Positions 25,935 to 34,252 of a DNA stretch of 64,000 nt are shown here, piece by piece. The number at the start of each line of letters is the position of its first letter. Position 1 is the first letter of the stretch. The DNA lies in NCBI RefSeq assembly GCF_014696385.1, contig NZ_JACJQB010000017.1:1-64000 (forward strand). Reading direction: 5' to 3'. Source of the stretch: Pseudanabaena mucicola FACHB-723 (GTDB taxonomy: Bacteria > Cyanobacteriota > Cyanobacteriia > Pseudanabaenales > Pseudanabaenaceae). The notes beneath the pieces are model-generated. The model had not been told where the DNA came from. It saw only the letters and a program-made list of their open reading frames with translations, and did not search any database. The position numbers and the translations under genes were made by a program.

Positions 25935-26246
25935 AATAAAGTTGATGCTTTGCGTCAACTTTGCAGCTACTAACCACAAGTTAACAGGAGAGAAGTTAGA
26001 TCAATTCGAGTCAACCTTAAAGCTGACTGGGATACGATGGCGATTAATTTATTTTTAGTTTGCTGAAGTTGCCCCATCTTTACTAAAGCATGGTCAGACA
26101 GAAGAGACTACAGCTCCGCTATTCGAGGCTTTGTTAAGATCAGAACGTCAAACTATGAATTGCAGTAATGCGATCGGCTATAGCACAATCTCTATTATTC
26201 AAAAGTGCTAAAATCTTGTCATGACTGTATCTGCAAACTAAAAGAC
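25935..26246. other. sufB-downstream region: weak hairpin and possible gene relic
   Basis: An 11-bp stem with one G-T pair (25938-25948, 25952-25962) just after sufB may be its terminator. From 25978 to 26211 one frame reads as protein-like sequence, with a single internal TAG at 26056-26058 (start: KLTGEKLDQFESTLKLTG; after the TAG: FAEVAPSLLKHGQTEE). It has no start codon and may be a remnant of a decayed gene. I do not recognise it. Confidence 0.4.
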
Positions 26247-26819
26247 ATGAATACGGTAACGCTAAATCTTGCACCAATCGCGAAGTTGGCTGATGAGCAG
26301 TTTTATGAGTTATGTCTAGCCAATCCTGATATCAAGTTTGAGCGCAATTCTAGAGGAGAGATAGTTATTTTGGCTCCTACGGGTGGAGAGACAGGAATTT
26401 ATAATGCAGGTTTGATTGCTCAGTTTTGGATTTGGAATAATCGCCTTAAGCTTGGAAAAGTGTTTGATTCATCGACTTGTTTTAAGTTGCCTAATAATGC
26501 TAATCGATCGCCTGATGTGTCGTGGATTAGTTTAGAGCGATGGAATGCGTTAACTAATTCTCAAAAAGAAAAGTTTCCACCGATTACACCTGATTTTGTT
26601 TTGGAGTTGATGTCACCAATGGATACGCGCAAGGAGACTCAAGCGAAAATGCAGGAATATGTCGAAAATGGCGCAAGGTTAGTTTGGTTACTAGATCGCA
26701 GGAAAAATATTGTTGAGATTTATCGCCAAAATCAAGCGGTGGAAGTTCTCACTAATCCTGATGTGTTATCTGGTGAGGATGTCTTGCCTGAGTTTAGTTT
26801 AGACTTGCGATCAATTTGA
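26247..26819 (+). CDS. Uma2-family (DUF820) putative endonuclease
   Basis: 190-residue protein of the Uma2 family, which has a PD-(D/E)XK restriction-endonuclease-like fold and is greatly expanded in cyanobacteria; the role is unknown. Visible core: NRSPDVSWIS (about 91-100), then DFVLELMSPMDTRKETQAKM (about 118-137) with the D, E and K positions, then GARLVWLLDRR. The start at 26247 is preferred over an upstream TTG at 26205. It is the first gene of the segment between sufB and sufC. A second, divergent Uma2 protein is at 57986. Confidence 0.88.
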   Translation: MNTVTLNLAPIAKLADEQFYELCLANPDIKFERNSRGEIVILAPTGGETGIYNAGLIAQFWIWNNRLKLGKVFDSSTCFKLPNNANRSPDVSWISLERWNALTNSQKEKFPPITPDFVLELMSPMDTRKETQAKMQEYVENGARLVWLLDRRKNIVEIYRQNQAVEVLTNPDVLSGEDVLPEFSLDLRSI

Positions 26820-26878
26820 GAATAAATGTAGTAATGAGCTATGCAAACTGGAAAAATCTCCAAAAACTATGATTGTAA

Positions 26879-27580
26879 TTAAAGCATCATAAAATCATCG
26901 ATATAACTAATGAATTTCCCAAGACTAGGAATAATACCAGCAAGCTGCAAGTATAAAAATTCGTAATCTAAGTTTGAAACCACTCTATTTACCTGATTCT
27001 CTTTCTTTCTATAAGATTTACCCACAAGCTGATAAGCTTGATGTAAATCTTCGGCAGGATGATTTCTATTCTCCATATTGTCTACCTCAGGATTAAATCC
27101 CAGATTTGACTGGATTAACGATGTGGTGAGGTTTACGTCAATCTTCAAAAAGTGCTTCCACTCTGCCAAGAACCATGCTTCTACTTCCATTATAGCAAGT
27201 ACTATATGTGAAGAAACACTTCCTCTTGGTAGTACTGTGCGTAAACTTCCCTCTAAAATACCCTTGTCTGCAATTGGAATTGGATAAACATCTCTTAAGC
27301 CAATTATCTTACTGTAACCAGAGCTAACCAAGCTAGCATACTGATCACGGATATCAGAAACAACACTATTATCACTGCCAGAATTACATATTAGAACGTA
27401 ATATTTGGTTTGAGCAGTAACAGGATCACTCATAGTCAATACTGTGAATCTACTATTCTGTTTGCCTTGCATATCTTGCTCAGCAATAGCAATGTTGCTT
27501 TTACCTGCGATCTCTTCAAGCAATTTTCTAACAAAAATTTTCTCTGTTTGTCCCTCTACAAAAATCGCAAGTCTTTTCAC
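26879..27580 (-). CDS. TOPRIM/DUF4276-like protein, partner of the upstream ATPase
   Basis: 233 residues. The N-terminus LAIFVEGQTEKIFVRKLL (4-21) is the first TOPRIM-type motif (E9, E13), and GLRDVYP (94-100) is a candidate second acidic motif. IMEVEAWFLAE is typical of DUF4276 proteins. Such proteins act as nuclease or toxin partners of ABC-type ATPases. The GTG start overlaps the ATPase stop by 1 nt (TAGTG), so the two are translationally coupled. The catalytic assignment is an inference from motifs. No complete HIP1 octamer is seen in this gene, consistent with recent acquisition. Confidence 0.78.
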   Translation of the reverse strand: MKRLAIFVEGQTEKIFVRKLLEEIAGKSNIAIAEQDMQGKQNSRFTVLTMSDPVTAQTKYYVLICNSGSDNSVVSDIRDQYASLVSSGYSKIIGLRDVYPIPIADKGILEGSLRTVLPRGSVSSHIVLAIMEVEAWFLAEWKHFLKIDVNLTTSLIQSNLGFNPEVDNMENRNHPAEDLHQAYQLVGKSYRKKENQVNRVVSNLDYEFLYLQLAGIIPSLGKFISYIDDFMML

Positions 27581-28764
27581 TAATTTTCTATCTCCTCTTC
27601 ACCAAACCCGTCAAGATAAAACTGAGAAGAGAAAAAGTCAAAATTGTTCAACCCCGTAAACTTGAAGTCATCAAAAATTTGTTTTGAATTATACATGTTA
27701 TGTAGTTTTGCTAAGCTAGATTTACGCTCAATTACTGACCAGTACTCAAGAGGAACACCATTCATAATAAAGCGATCGTTAGTTGTCATTATTAGTTGCA
27801 CTAAACCAGATTCTGCTTTGCTAATCAGTACTTTAATCATAGCTGAAGCTCTCTCAAAATCAAGACCTTCGCCAATGTCATCAATTAATATACAGCTAGG
27901 TTTTTCAGCAAGAAGTGAATAGTTAATTTGAATTATTAGAGATAATGCTCTGAACATTCCTTGTGACATAGATCCCTGTTCAGTTTTTTCTGTCAGATCA
28001 ACTTCCTGAACATATAAACATTGAGCTTCTCCTTCTGACCAAACCTCCTCACTTTCATTAAGTATAAATGAAGGGATCTTAGTTCCAATATCAGATATTG
28101 TATAACCTACGAGCTTCATATCCAACTTTATATTTTCAATAAAACTATCTCCCAATTCTTCTCCTAACTTGAAAATACCAATTACTTGATCGGCATCTTT
28201 AAAGTTTATACTTTCTCTGATAGCATCAAGTTTTTGGGTTCTCATAACGATCAAGCTAGATCTACCTAAATCTGTTCCAAATTGATAGTATCTTAAAGAA
28301 CTAGCCCAATTATAGATTTCCTCAAAAAAAGGATGTTGAATAGAGTCCCTTCGTTTTAGAGCAGCTACTTCATCAACTGGAGTTTGAAAATCTATATCCT
28401 GATTTAATCTCTCCGCCCAAACTTTACCTATACCAGATGTTTGTCGATTTAGGTATTGCTTTGCTCCAACAGTAAAACTCTCTTCAACTACTTTCCCAGA
28501 CTCGATTTTTAATACATACACTTTTTTGTTTTCTTCGTCATGAGTGTCAAAGAAAAGCTTCCACTTTCTTGAACCTCGGCTCGGTTTAAGATCTGCTTCA
28601 CCTGATAATATTCCTGCTATAAGGTTAATAGCTCTAAGAATTTTGGTTTTGCCTGATGCATTTTTACCAACAATTAAGTTGATATTACCTAACTGACATC
28701 CTTCTAGAAGCCACTTGTCAGGTAAACCATCATTTTGGCAGTAATACATTAAATCTAGTTTCAT
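27580..28764 (-). CDS. ABC/OLD-type AAA ATPase (AAA_21-like)
   Basis: 394-residue ATPase of the SMC/ABC-like AAA_15/AAA_21 class. Walker A is GKNASGKT (33-40) in INLIVGKNASGKTKILRA. An ABC-signature-like MSQGMFRALSL (about 262-272) is followed by Walker B CILIDDIGEGLD (about 290-301) and a switch region LIMTTND. There is no transporter partner. It is the first gene of a two-gene unit with the TOPRIM-like protein, an architecture shared with OLD, AbiL and PARIS-type anti-phage systems. It could also be a DNA-repair or plasmid-maintenance pair. Confidence 0.85.
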   Translation of the reverse strand: MKLDLMYYCQNDGLPDKWLLEGCQLGNINLIVGKNASGKTKILRAINLIAGILSGEADLKPSRGSRKWKLFFDTHDEENKKVYVLKIESGKVVEESFTVGAKQYLNRQTSGIGKVWAERLNQDIDFQTPVDEVAALKRRDSIQHPFFEEIYNWASSLRYYQFGTDLGRSSLIVMRTQKLDAIRESINFKDADQVIGIFKLGEELGDSFIENIKLDMKLVGYTISDIGTKIPSFILNESEEVWSEGEAQCLYVQEVDLTEKTEQGSMSQGMFRALSLIIQINYSLLAEKPSCILIDDIGEGLDFERASAMIKVLISKAESGLVQLIMTTNDRFIMNGVPLEYWSVIERKSSLAKLHNMYNSKQIFDDFKFTGLNNFDFFSSQFYLDGFGEEEIEN

Positions 28765-29030
28765 ATGGCATTATCTCGTTAAAATCTCTTTTTAGATATG
28801 GATTTAAAACATTTTGATAAAATTTAGATGCTATCTACTAAATTTTACCAAGCTAATATCTAGCATCCACTAACTTACAGCCCATTCTATTTGGAAATAC
28901 CTTATTAGCGTTTTTGATGGTTGGAAATAGAGAAACTACGATTAGCTCATTATCTAAGCAAATCTTATCGACATCATTAAAGACTATACTGTAAAAATAT
29001 GACAACTTAGTTAAAGAAAAGCAAAATATC

Positions 29031-29342
29031 ATGTTAGCTCTAAGTTATCCACATATCGAAAAAAGCGACAACCAACCCGCAAGACTACAACGTTTACCGC
29101 GCATTCGAGTAGCGCAAATCGTCATGGACTATCTCGCCTATGGTTGGTCAGTCGAAGAAATATGTCGTCAGCACCTTTACCTAACACCCGCCGAAGCTCA
29201 TGCAGCAATGGGTTATTACTTCGATCATCAAAAAGAGATTGGCCAAGAAATCAAAGAAGAATGGGAGAAAGTCCAAGGAAGTACTAGCCAATCTATGCGA
29301 TCGCCATTTTATATCAGGATGAAAGCTCAAGGAGTTCCCTAA
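29031..29342 (+). CDS. DUF433 protein (VapB-like antitoxin), orphan
   Basis: 103 residues; the DUF433 helix-turn-helix core is RIRVAQIVMDYLAYGWSVEEICRQ... with YLTPAEAHAAMGYYFDHQ (about 64-80). DUF433 proteins usually precede a PIN-like DUF5615 toxin on the same strand, but the next gene here is on the other strand and is not a PIN protein, so this is an orphan. A TATACT at 28985-28990 could be its -10 element. No gene is seen between 28765 and 29030. Confidence 0.88.
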   Translation: MLALSYPHIEKSDNQPARLQRLPRIRVAQIVMDYLAYGWSVEEICRQHLYLTPAEAHAAMGYYFDHQKEIGQEIKEEWEKVQGSTSQSMRSPFYIRMKAQGVP

Positions 29343-29356
29343 ATCAACTGAACTGT

Positions 29357-29980
29357 TTAACAGAGATCTCGATCGTCAAAATTTGGTTTACACATCCATG
29401 CCAAAGCATTTAGCAACCAGTCCACAGGAGGGACTACATATTCTTCTAAATCTATAGTTAAATTTTGTTCCTTTAGTTGTAAAAACAGCCAGCGATTCCC
29501 ACTAGTCACACAGCCAAAAATCCTGTCAATAGTATTCTCTCTATTCAAGTTAAATCTTTGTGCGGCAACCATTTCAGCAATACATTGACCTAAACCTGAC
29601 TTCAAGTCATCCTTTTTCGCTTCCACGATCGCAACTACAGGTGCTTCTACAAAAAGTTGCTCGGTTGAACGACTAACCAAGAAATCACAAACCCCATTTA
29701 AACCAATGCTTTCATCAACATTAAACTCCTCTCCTGAAAAAAAGCTAATTTGACGATTAAGCTGTTTTCTCACTTCAAATAGAATTGGCGAAATAATTAA
29801 TTCTGATCGTGCTTTTTCTGATCCCATCGCGATCGCCAAAGGAATACTTTCCTGTAGAAACTCAATCAAATTAGCACTGGGAGTAATTACATTTAAGTCA
29901 GGTAAAAATCTCACCCCTTCGACAAAATTGAGATTTAATTCTTCCTTAGCTTTGCGTAACGTAAAAGCGCTGTAAGCCAT
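29357..29980 (-). CDS. PD-(D/E)XK nuclease-like protein
   Basis: 207-residue protein. The core GVCDFLVS (D99), then VVAIVEAKKDDL (E120, K122) and GLGQCIAEMVAA (Q132) is a complete PD-(D/E)XK-Q pattern, as in restriction-type nucleases. Similar stand-alone proteins are common in cyanobacteria without known function. There is no methylase beside it. It starts 74 bp from sufC, on the opposite strand, so the sufC promoter and its own must share a short divergent region. Confidence 0.75.
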   Translation of the reverse strand: MAYSAFTLRKAKEELNLNFVEGVRFLPDLNVITPSANLIEFLQESIPLAIAMGSEKARSELIISPILFEVRKQLNRQISFFSGEEFNVDESIGLNGVCDFLVSRSTEQLFVEAPVVAIVEAKKDDLKSGLGQCIAEMVAAQRFNLNRENTIDRIFGCVTSGNRWLFLQLKEQNLTIDLEEYVVPPVDWLLNALAWMCKPNFDDRDLC

Positions 29981-30054
29981 AGTTTCTCTCCCTTTTTATG
30001 CCAATATCTGTCCACTACATATTACAATATGAGATAGCCGTTAACAAAAAAGAA

Positions 30055-30837
30055 ATGATTGTCGAAAATAGTGAAGTGATTTTATCAGTCAAGGATTTGA
30101 CTGCCGAAGTTGATGGAGTCCAGATTCTCAAGGGGCTAAATCTAGAGATTAAAGCTGGAGAAGTCCATGCAATTATGGGACCCAATGGATCTGGCAAAAG
30201 TACATTCTCGAAGATTTTAGCAGGACATCCTGCCTATACAGTCACAGGTGGCGAGATTATCTATAAAGGTAAAAATCTTTTAGATTTAGAACCTGAAATT
30301 AGATCCAGAGAAGGTGTATTCCTTGCCTTCCAATATCCTCTCGAAATTCCAGGGGTAACTAACTCTGACTTCTTGCGCTTGTCCTACAACAATTTGAGAA
30401 AGCACAAGGGCTTAGAAGAATTGGATATCATTGATTTTGATGATTTCATCCAAGAAAAACTGGAAATTGTAGAAATGAATCCTTCTTTCTTGAGCCGTAG
30501 TGTTAATGAAGGATTTTCTGGAGGAGAAAAGAAGCGCAATGAGATTTTGCAAATGGCAATTCTAGAACCCACCTTGGCGATTCTTGATGAAACTGACTCA
30601 GGCTTAGATATTGATGCTTTGAGAATTGTGGCGGGTGGTGTTAATAAGCTTTCCACTCCCCAAAATTCTTCATTGGTAATCACTCACTATCAGCGCTTGC
30701 TCAACTACATCATTCCAGACTTCATTCATGTAATGGAGAATGGCAAGATTATTCTTACGGGTGGCAAAGACTTGGCACTAGAACTCGAAGAAAAAGGCTA
30801 TGACTGGCTCAAGGAAGAAGAGGCGGTGTTAGCGTAA
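30055..30837 (+). CDS. sufC: Fe-S cluster assembly ATPase SufC
   Basis: ABC-type ATPase of the SufBCD complex. It is 260 residues from the ATG at 30055; an ATG at 29998 would add 19 residues outside the family. Walker A is GPNGSGKST, the signature [10 protein letters not shown] and Walker [13 protein letters not shown], all intact. The stop overlaps the sufD start by 1 nt (TAATG), indicating coupling. It is separated from sufB by 4.1 kb that includes genes on both strands, so it needs its own promoter, probably within 29981-30054. Confidence 0.96.
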   Translation: MIVENSEVILSVKDLTAEVDGVQILKGLNLEIKAGEVHAIMGPNGSGKSTFSKILAGHPAYTVTGGEIIYKGKNLLDLEPEIRSREGVFLAFQYPLEIPGVTNSDFLRLSYNNLRKHKGLEELDIIDFDDFIQEKLEIVEMNPSFLSRSVNEGFSGGEKKRNEILQMAILEPTLAILDETDSGLDIDALRIVAGGVNKLSTPQNSSLVITHYQRLLNYIIPDFIHVMENGKIILTGGKDLALELEEKGYDWLKEEEAVLA

Positions 30838-32225
30838 TGACTATTCAAGTTTCTGAACAATTGGCAGACCAAGCAGAATTTAAAGGTGCTTCTAGTAATC
30901 GCAGTAAATTAGCAGTAAATGGTCAACAATTTGTGAATCAAATTGTCAATTTAGGTGCTGATATCTCTGCGGGTCAAGATACCAGTAACTTTGTCAAAGA
31001 GTTACGTCAATTGGCTAGTGATCATCTAGCGACGCTGCCTTTCCCAACTACCAAGGATGAAGAATGGAAATATACCGATATTTCTAGCTTAGGGAGGTTT
31101 CAGTTTACTGAGCATGAGCTGTCCTCACCTAAGGCAGAGGAACTATTGGCGACACATATGGCTCCTGAAGCAATTGGAAATTGCTTAGTGTTTGTGAATG
31201 GCAAATATAGTCAAGAATTCTCAGATCTGACCAATGTAAGTGAAGGCTTAATATTTGGAACTTTGTCTACCTTGGGCGATCGCATTTTGCCAAAACTGCG
31301 ATCACATTTAGCGCAGCATCCCGATGCGAATGACTATTTTGCGAGTCTGAATACAGCTTGTCTGTCAGATGTTGCTGTAATTATTGTTCCTAAAAATTTA
31401 GTTGTCGAAAACCCAATTCAGATTTTATCGATCGCAGTTCCCAAAGAAGGCGATACAACCCTAGTCACCCAACCCCGCTGCTTAGTAATCGCAGAAAATC
31501 ATAGCGAGTTGACCTTTATTCAAACCTTTGTTGGTAATGACGATCAGCCATATTTTAGTAATGCGGTGACCGAAGTTTGGTTGGCTGAGGGCGCACAAAT
31601 AAACCATACCAAGGTGCAGCGGCAGGGCAACGAGGCGATCCACATTAATACAACTGCGATCGCACAGGCAAACAATAGTGTTTATAAAAACCAATCGATT
31701 GGATTTGGGGCGAAGATCTCGCGCCAGAATTTGCTAGTGCAGCAGATGGCTGAGCAGACGGAAACATCCCTAACTGGTTTGGCAATTACAGATGGTGAAC
31801 AACTTGCCGATACACATTCTGCGATCGCCCACAATTATCCCCATGGCTCTAGTAAGCAGTTGCATAAGTGTATTGCGGATGGACGTTCCCATGCTGTTTT
31901 TAGCGGCAAAATCCAAGTTGCGAAATTAGCACAACAAACTGATTCGGCGCAGCTTAGTCGCAATTTATTGCTATCGGGCAAGGCGAGAATTGATACGAAG
32001 CCACAATTAGAAATTTTTGCGGATAATGTCAAATGCGCCCATGGGGCAACAGTCAGCCAGTTAGATGCTGATGAGATCTTCTATTTACAAAGTCGTGCCA
32101 TTGATGCGGAGAGTGCTGCTAAGTTGCTCACCTATGCTTTTGCTGCGGAAGCAATCAGCCAAATTCCGATTGTGTCTGTCCAGAGATCATTAAGTAACTT
32201 TGTACTGGAAAAAACAAAGGCTTAA
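30837..32225 (+). CDS. sufD: Fe-S cluster assembly protein SufD
   Basis: Third member of the SufBCD scaffold, needed for iron acquisition by the complex. 462 residues with the SufD/SufB beta-helix region; typical segments are FPTTKDEEWKYTDIS near the N-terminus and HGATVSQLDADEIFYLQSRA near the C-terminus. It is coupled to sufC by a 1-nt overlap. The usual next gene, sufS (cysteine desulfurase), is absent from the window; a terminator and an R-M system follow instead. Confidence 0.96.
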   Translation: MTIQVSEQLADQAEFKGASSNRSKLAVNGQQFVNQIVNLGADISAGQDTSNFVKELRQLASDHLATLPFPTTKDEEWKYTDISSLGRFQFTEHELSSPKAEELLATHMAPEAIGNCLVFVNGKYSQEFSDLTNVSEGLIFGTLSTLGDRILPKLRSHLAQHPDANDYFASLNTACLSDVAVIIVPKNLVVENPIQILSIAVPKEGDTTLVTQPRCLVIAENHSELTFIQTFVGNDDQPYFSNAVTEVWLAEGAQINHTKVQRQGNEAIHINTTAIAQANNSVYKNQSIGFGAKISRQNLLVQQMAEQTETSLTGLAITDGEQLADTHSAIAHNYPHGSSKQLHKCIADGRSHAVFSGKIQVAKLAQQTDSAQLSRNLLLSGKARIDTKPQLEIFADNVKCAHGATVSQLDADEIFYLQSRAIDAESAAKLLTYAFAAEAISQIPIVSVQRSLSNFVLEKTKA

Positions 32226-32230
32226 GATAT

Positions 32231-32279
32231 TAGCAACAAAAAAGAGTTACTGCTCAGCAGTAGCTCTTTTTTGTTGCTA
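32231..32279. terminator. Terminator between sufD and the DNA methyltransferase
   Basis: 24-bp near-perfect stem (32231-32254, 32256-32279; one G-T pair) with A6/T6 tracts, between convergent genes, 5 bp after the sufD stop and 14 bp before the methyltransferase stop. Confidence 0.88.
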
Positions 32280-32293
32280 GTTCTAAGGAATGA

Positions 32294-33352
32294 CTATACA
32301 AGGCTAGGGCTGATTAATATGATTTGTTCAGGATAACTTAGTTGGCGCAATCGTCGGCAAATTCCAATGGATTGATAATCTTGAATATCTACAATAATCT
32401 TGCTAGCAATAGCCTCGGCAAAGTTCACTGGTACAGCATTTCCCACCATCTTATAGCCATCATTAATATTTTTATATTTAAAAATAAATTCGTCGGGAAA
32501 ACTTTGAATTCTTGCACATTCTCTAACTGATAAACGACGGTAAGGCTTAGGTGAATGAGGATCAAATATGCGCTTATCTTTCCCCATAAGTATCATTTTA
32601 TTTGCTTGAGGATGAATTGGCGCATGTCTACCTCCTGCTTGAATTGTAAATGATGGCTCATTCCAAGTTCTCACCCGATTTCTAGACATGTAAATACTCG
32701 AAAAGCTACTATCTAAATATTCATGATTCGGAATTGGCGACACAATGTGACTTGAGCTTTTACTAGCAATCGGCTCAACTAAACTTAGATCATAGATAAC
32801 ATCTCTAAGCGTAGGAATTTTAGTATTTTCTTTCGGGAACTCGAAAACACCTCCAATATCACTACGATAGCCCACAATAATTACTCTTTTGCGGTCCTGA
32901 GCAACGTTAAAATTAGCAGCATTTAGTAATTTATAAGTTACTTCATAACCAGAATCCCTAAACATTCCCAAAATATTAGTAAAAGCTTGATGATGTTTTT
33001 CGGCTAGAATACCACTAACATTTTCAGCGACAAAAAATAATGGCTTTTTATCATTGACAATCCTTATATATTCATAAAAGACCTCTCCTCTTGAGTCATT
33101 AATTCCTCTCCCCGCACCAGCTTCACTCCAACTTTGACAAGGTGGTCCCCCAATAATACCAATACAATCAGGTATGTCTGAAGATGGGATATCTCTAATA
33201 TTTCTGCGATCTAAGTGGCTATTTATATGGTTAGCTTCATAAGTTTCCCAGATTGATTTGTCATATTCGTTAGCAAAGATAATATTAAATCCTGCTTTTT
33301 GAAAACCAAGGTCTAAACCACCACATCCAGAAAATAGCGATACAATATTCAT
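32294..33352 (-). CDS. DNA (cytosine-5) methyltransferase, probably GGCC-specific
   Basis: C5-methyltransferase with the full motif set in the 352-residue chain: motif I SLFSGCGGLDLGF (5-17), catalytic motif IV GGPPCQSWS (C72), motif VI ENV (about 110-112), motif VIII QDRKRVIIVG (about 152-161), and the final GNAVPV near the C-terminus. It starts 2 nt after the stop of the NgoPII-like endonuclease gene and protects against it. GGCC specificity is inferred from the partner endonuclease. It has no HIP1 octamer that I can see. Confidence 0.93.
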   Translation of the reverse strand: MNIVSLFSGCGGLDLGFQKAGFNIIFANEYDKSIWETYEANHINSHLDRRNIRDIPSSDIPDCIGIIGGPPCQSWSEAGAGRGINDSRGEVFYEYIRIVNDKKPLFFVAENVSGILAEKHHQAFTNILGMFRDSGYEVTYKLLNAANFNVAQDRKRVIIVGYRSDIGGVFEFPKENTKIPTLRDVIYDLSLVEPIASKSSSHIVSPIPNHEYLDSSFSSIYMSRNRVRTWNEPSFTIQAGGRHAPIHPQANKMILMGKDKRIFDPHSPKPYRRLSVRECARIQSFPDEFIFKYKNINDGYKMVGNAVPVNFAEAIASKIIVDIQDYQSIGICRRLRQLSYPEQIILISPSLV

Positions 33353-33354
33353 CT

Positions 33355-34215
33355 TTATTTTTTGTAAATAATTATTTTTGAATTTAGGATTTTAGCAGGA
33401 TTATTTGGAGACTTAATCTTAATATCTCTAATTTTGATTTGATTAGTATCAGCTAGATTTTCTATTGCTTGCCTGTGTTGTTTAGAAAAAGATAAATACT
33501 TGCTTTCTTGCATGATAGCAATCATTTGAAAATTGCAGCTTTCATCATATTCTAAATCAAGATAATTATAGATACTGATAGGGTTTTCTATTCCCCACAT
33601 ACCCCTAACTCTTAGGTAGGTTATACCTAGAGGATCAACCCGATTAACCCTTGCTAGCTCATTAGTCTCGGCAAATTCAATCCCTGCGATTTGATTGACC
33701 CCATCGCAAATACCATTTCTAATTCTTTCATAGACTTGTTTTTCGGCGGCAAAGCAATCTCCATATACAAACCAGAGGAATTTTAAACGATTTTGTTGCT
33801 TAGGGACTACACCTATGGTGTAAATAATATCTTTTACCTTCCACGCATTTTCACAACTCCGACAGGCATTCGTAATCATGGAATCATTCGCAAAAAGCTG
33901 TGCCTTGGGATATGAGCTGTTTAATGCGATCGCAGTCTTCAGTGACTCTATTTTCTTAACCTCTACGGCATCCCCATCTTTTAAAATTAAATCGGGAGGA
34001 TTATTGGAATTTCCTTCATAGGAGAAAAACTGCGGATAAACGTTGACACTTTTTTGTTTAATCTCCAGATTAAAAGAGTTACAGAAAGCATCTTTGATGA
34101 AAAACTCTAAACCGTCACCCACAGCATTAATTCTATTGTTGCTTTTAAAATAACTAGTTAAACTCAACTGATTGTTATTTACAATATTGATGATTGCAGT
34201 TAGTAAGTTAGTCAT
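33355..34215 (-). CDS. NgoPII-family type II restriction endonuclease
   Basis: 286-residue endonuclease whose wording closely follows R.NgoPII, a family that cuts GGCC. PD-(D/E)XK active site: NNPPDLIL (D75), then DAVEVKKIE (E85, K87). Other family blocks are ALNSSYPKAQLF, VDPLGITYLRVRGMWGI and IKSPNNPAKIL. It precedes its methyltransferase on the same strand with a 2-bp gap, so the endonuclease is the promoter-proximal gene. All active-site residues are intact. Confidence 0.9.
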   Translation of the reverse strand: MTNLLTAIINIVNNNQLSLTSYFKSNNRINAVGDGLEFFIKDAFCNSFNLEIKQKSVNVYPQFFSYEGNSNNPPDLILKDGDAVEVKKIESLKTAIALNSSYPKAQLFANDSMITNACRSCENAWKVKDIIYTIGVVPKQQNRLKFLWFVYGDCFAAEKQVYERIRNGICDGVNQIAGIEFAETNELARVNRVDPLGITYLRVRGMWGIENPISIYNYLDLEYDESCNFQMIAIMQESKYLSFSKQHRQAIENLADTNQIKIRDIKIKSPNNPAKILNSKIIIYKK

Positions 34216-34252
34216 GCTTCTAAATGGATCTAGAGTTTAGTCAAAAATATTT

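Noticed and set aside
25935-29997. Insertion sequence or integron carrying the genes between sufB and sufC
   Set aside because: I found no transposase, integrase, terminal inverted repeat pair or target-site duplication at the edges.
32226-32293. sufS following sufD
   Set aside because: Only a terminator lies here, then the opposite-strand methyltransferase. No cysteine desulfurase sequence is in the window.
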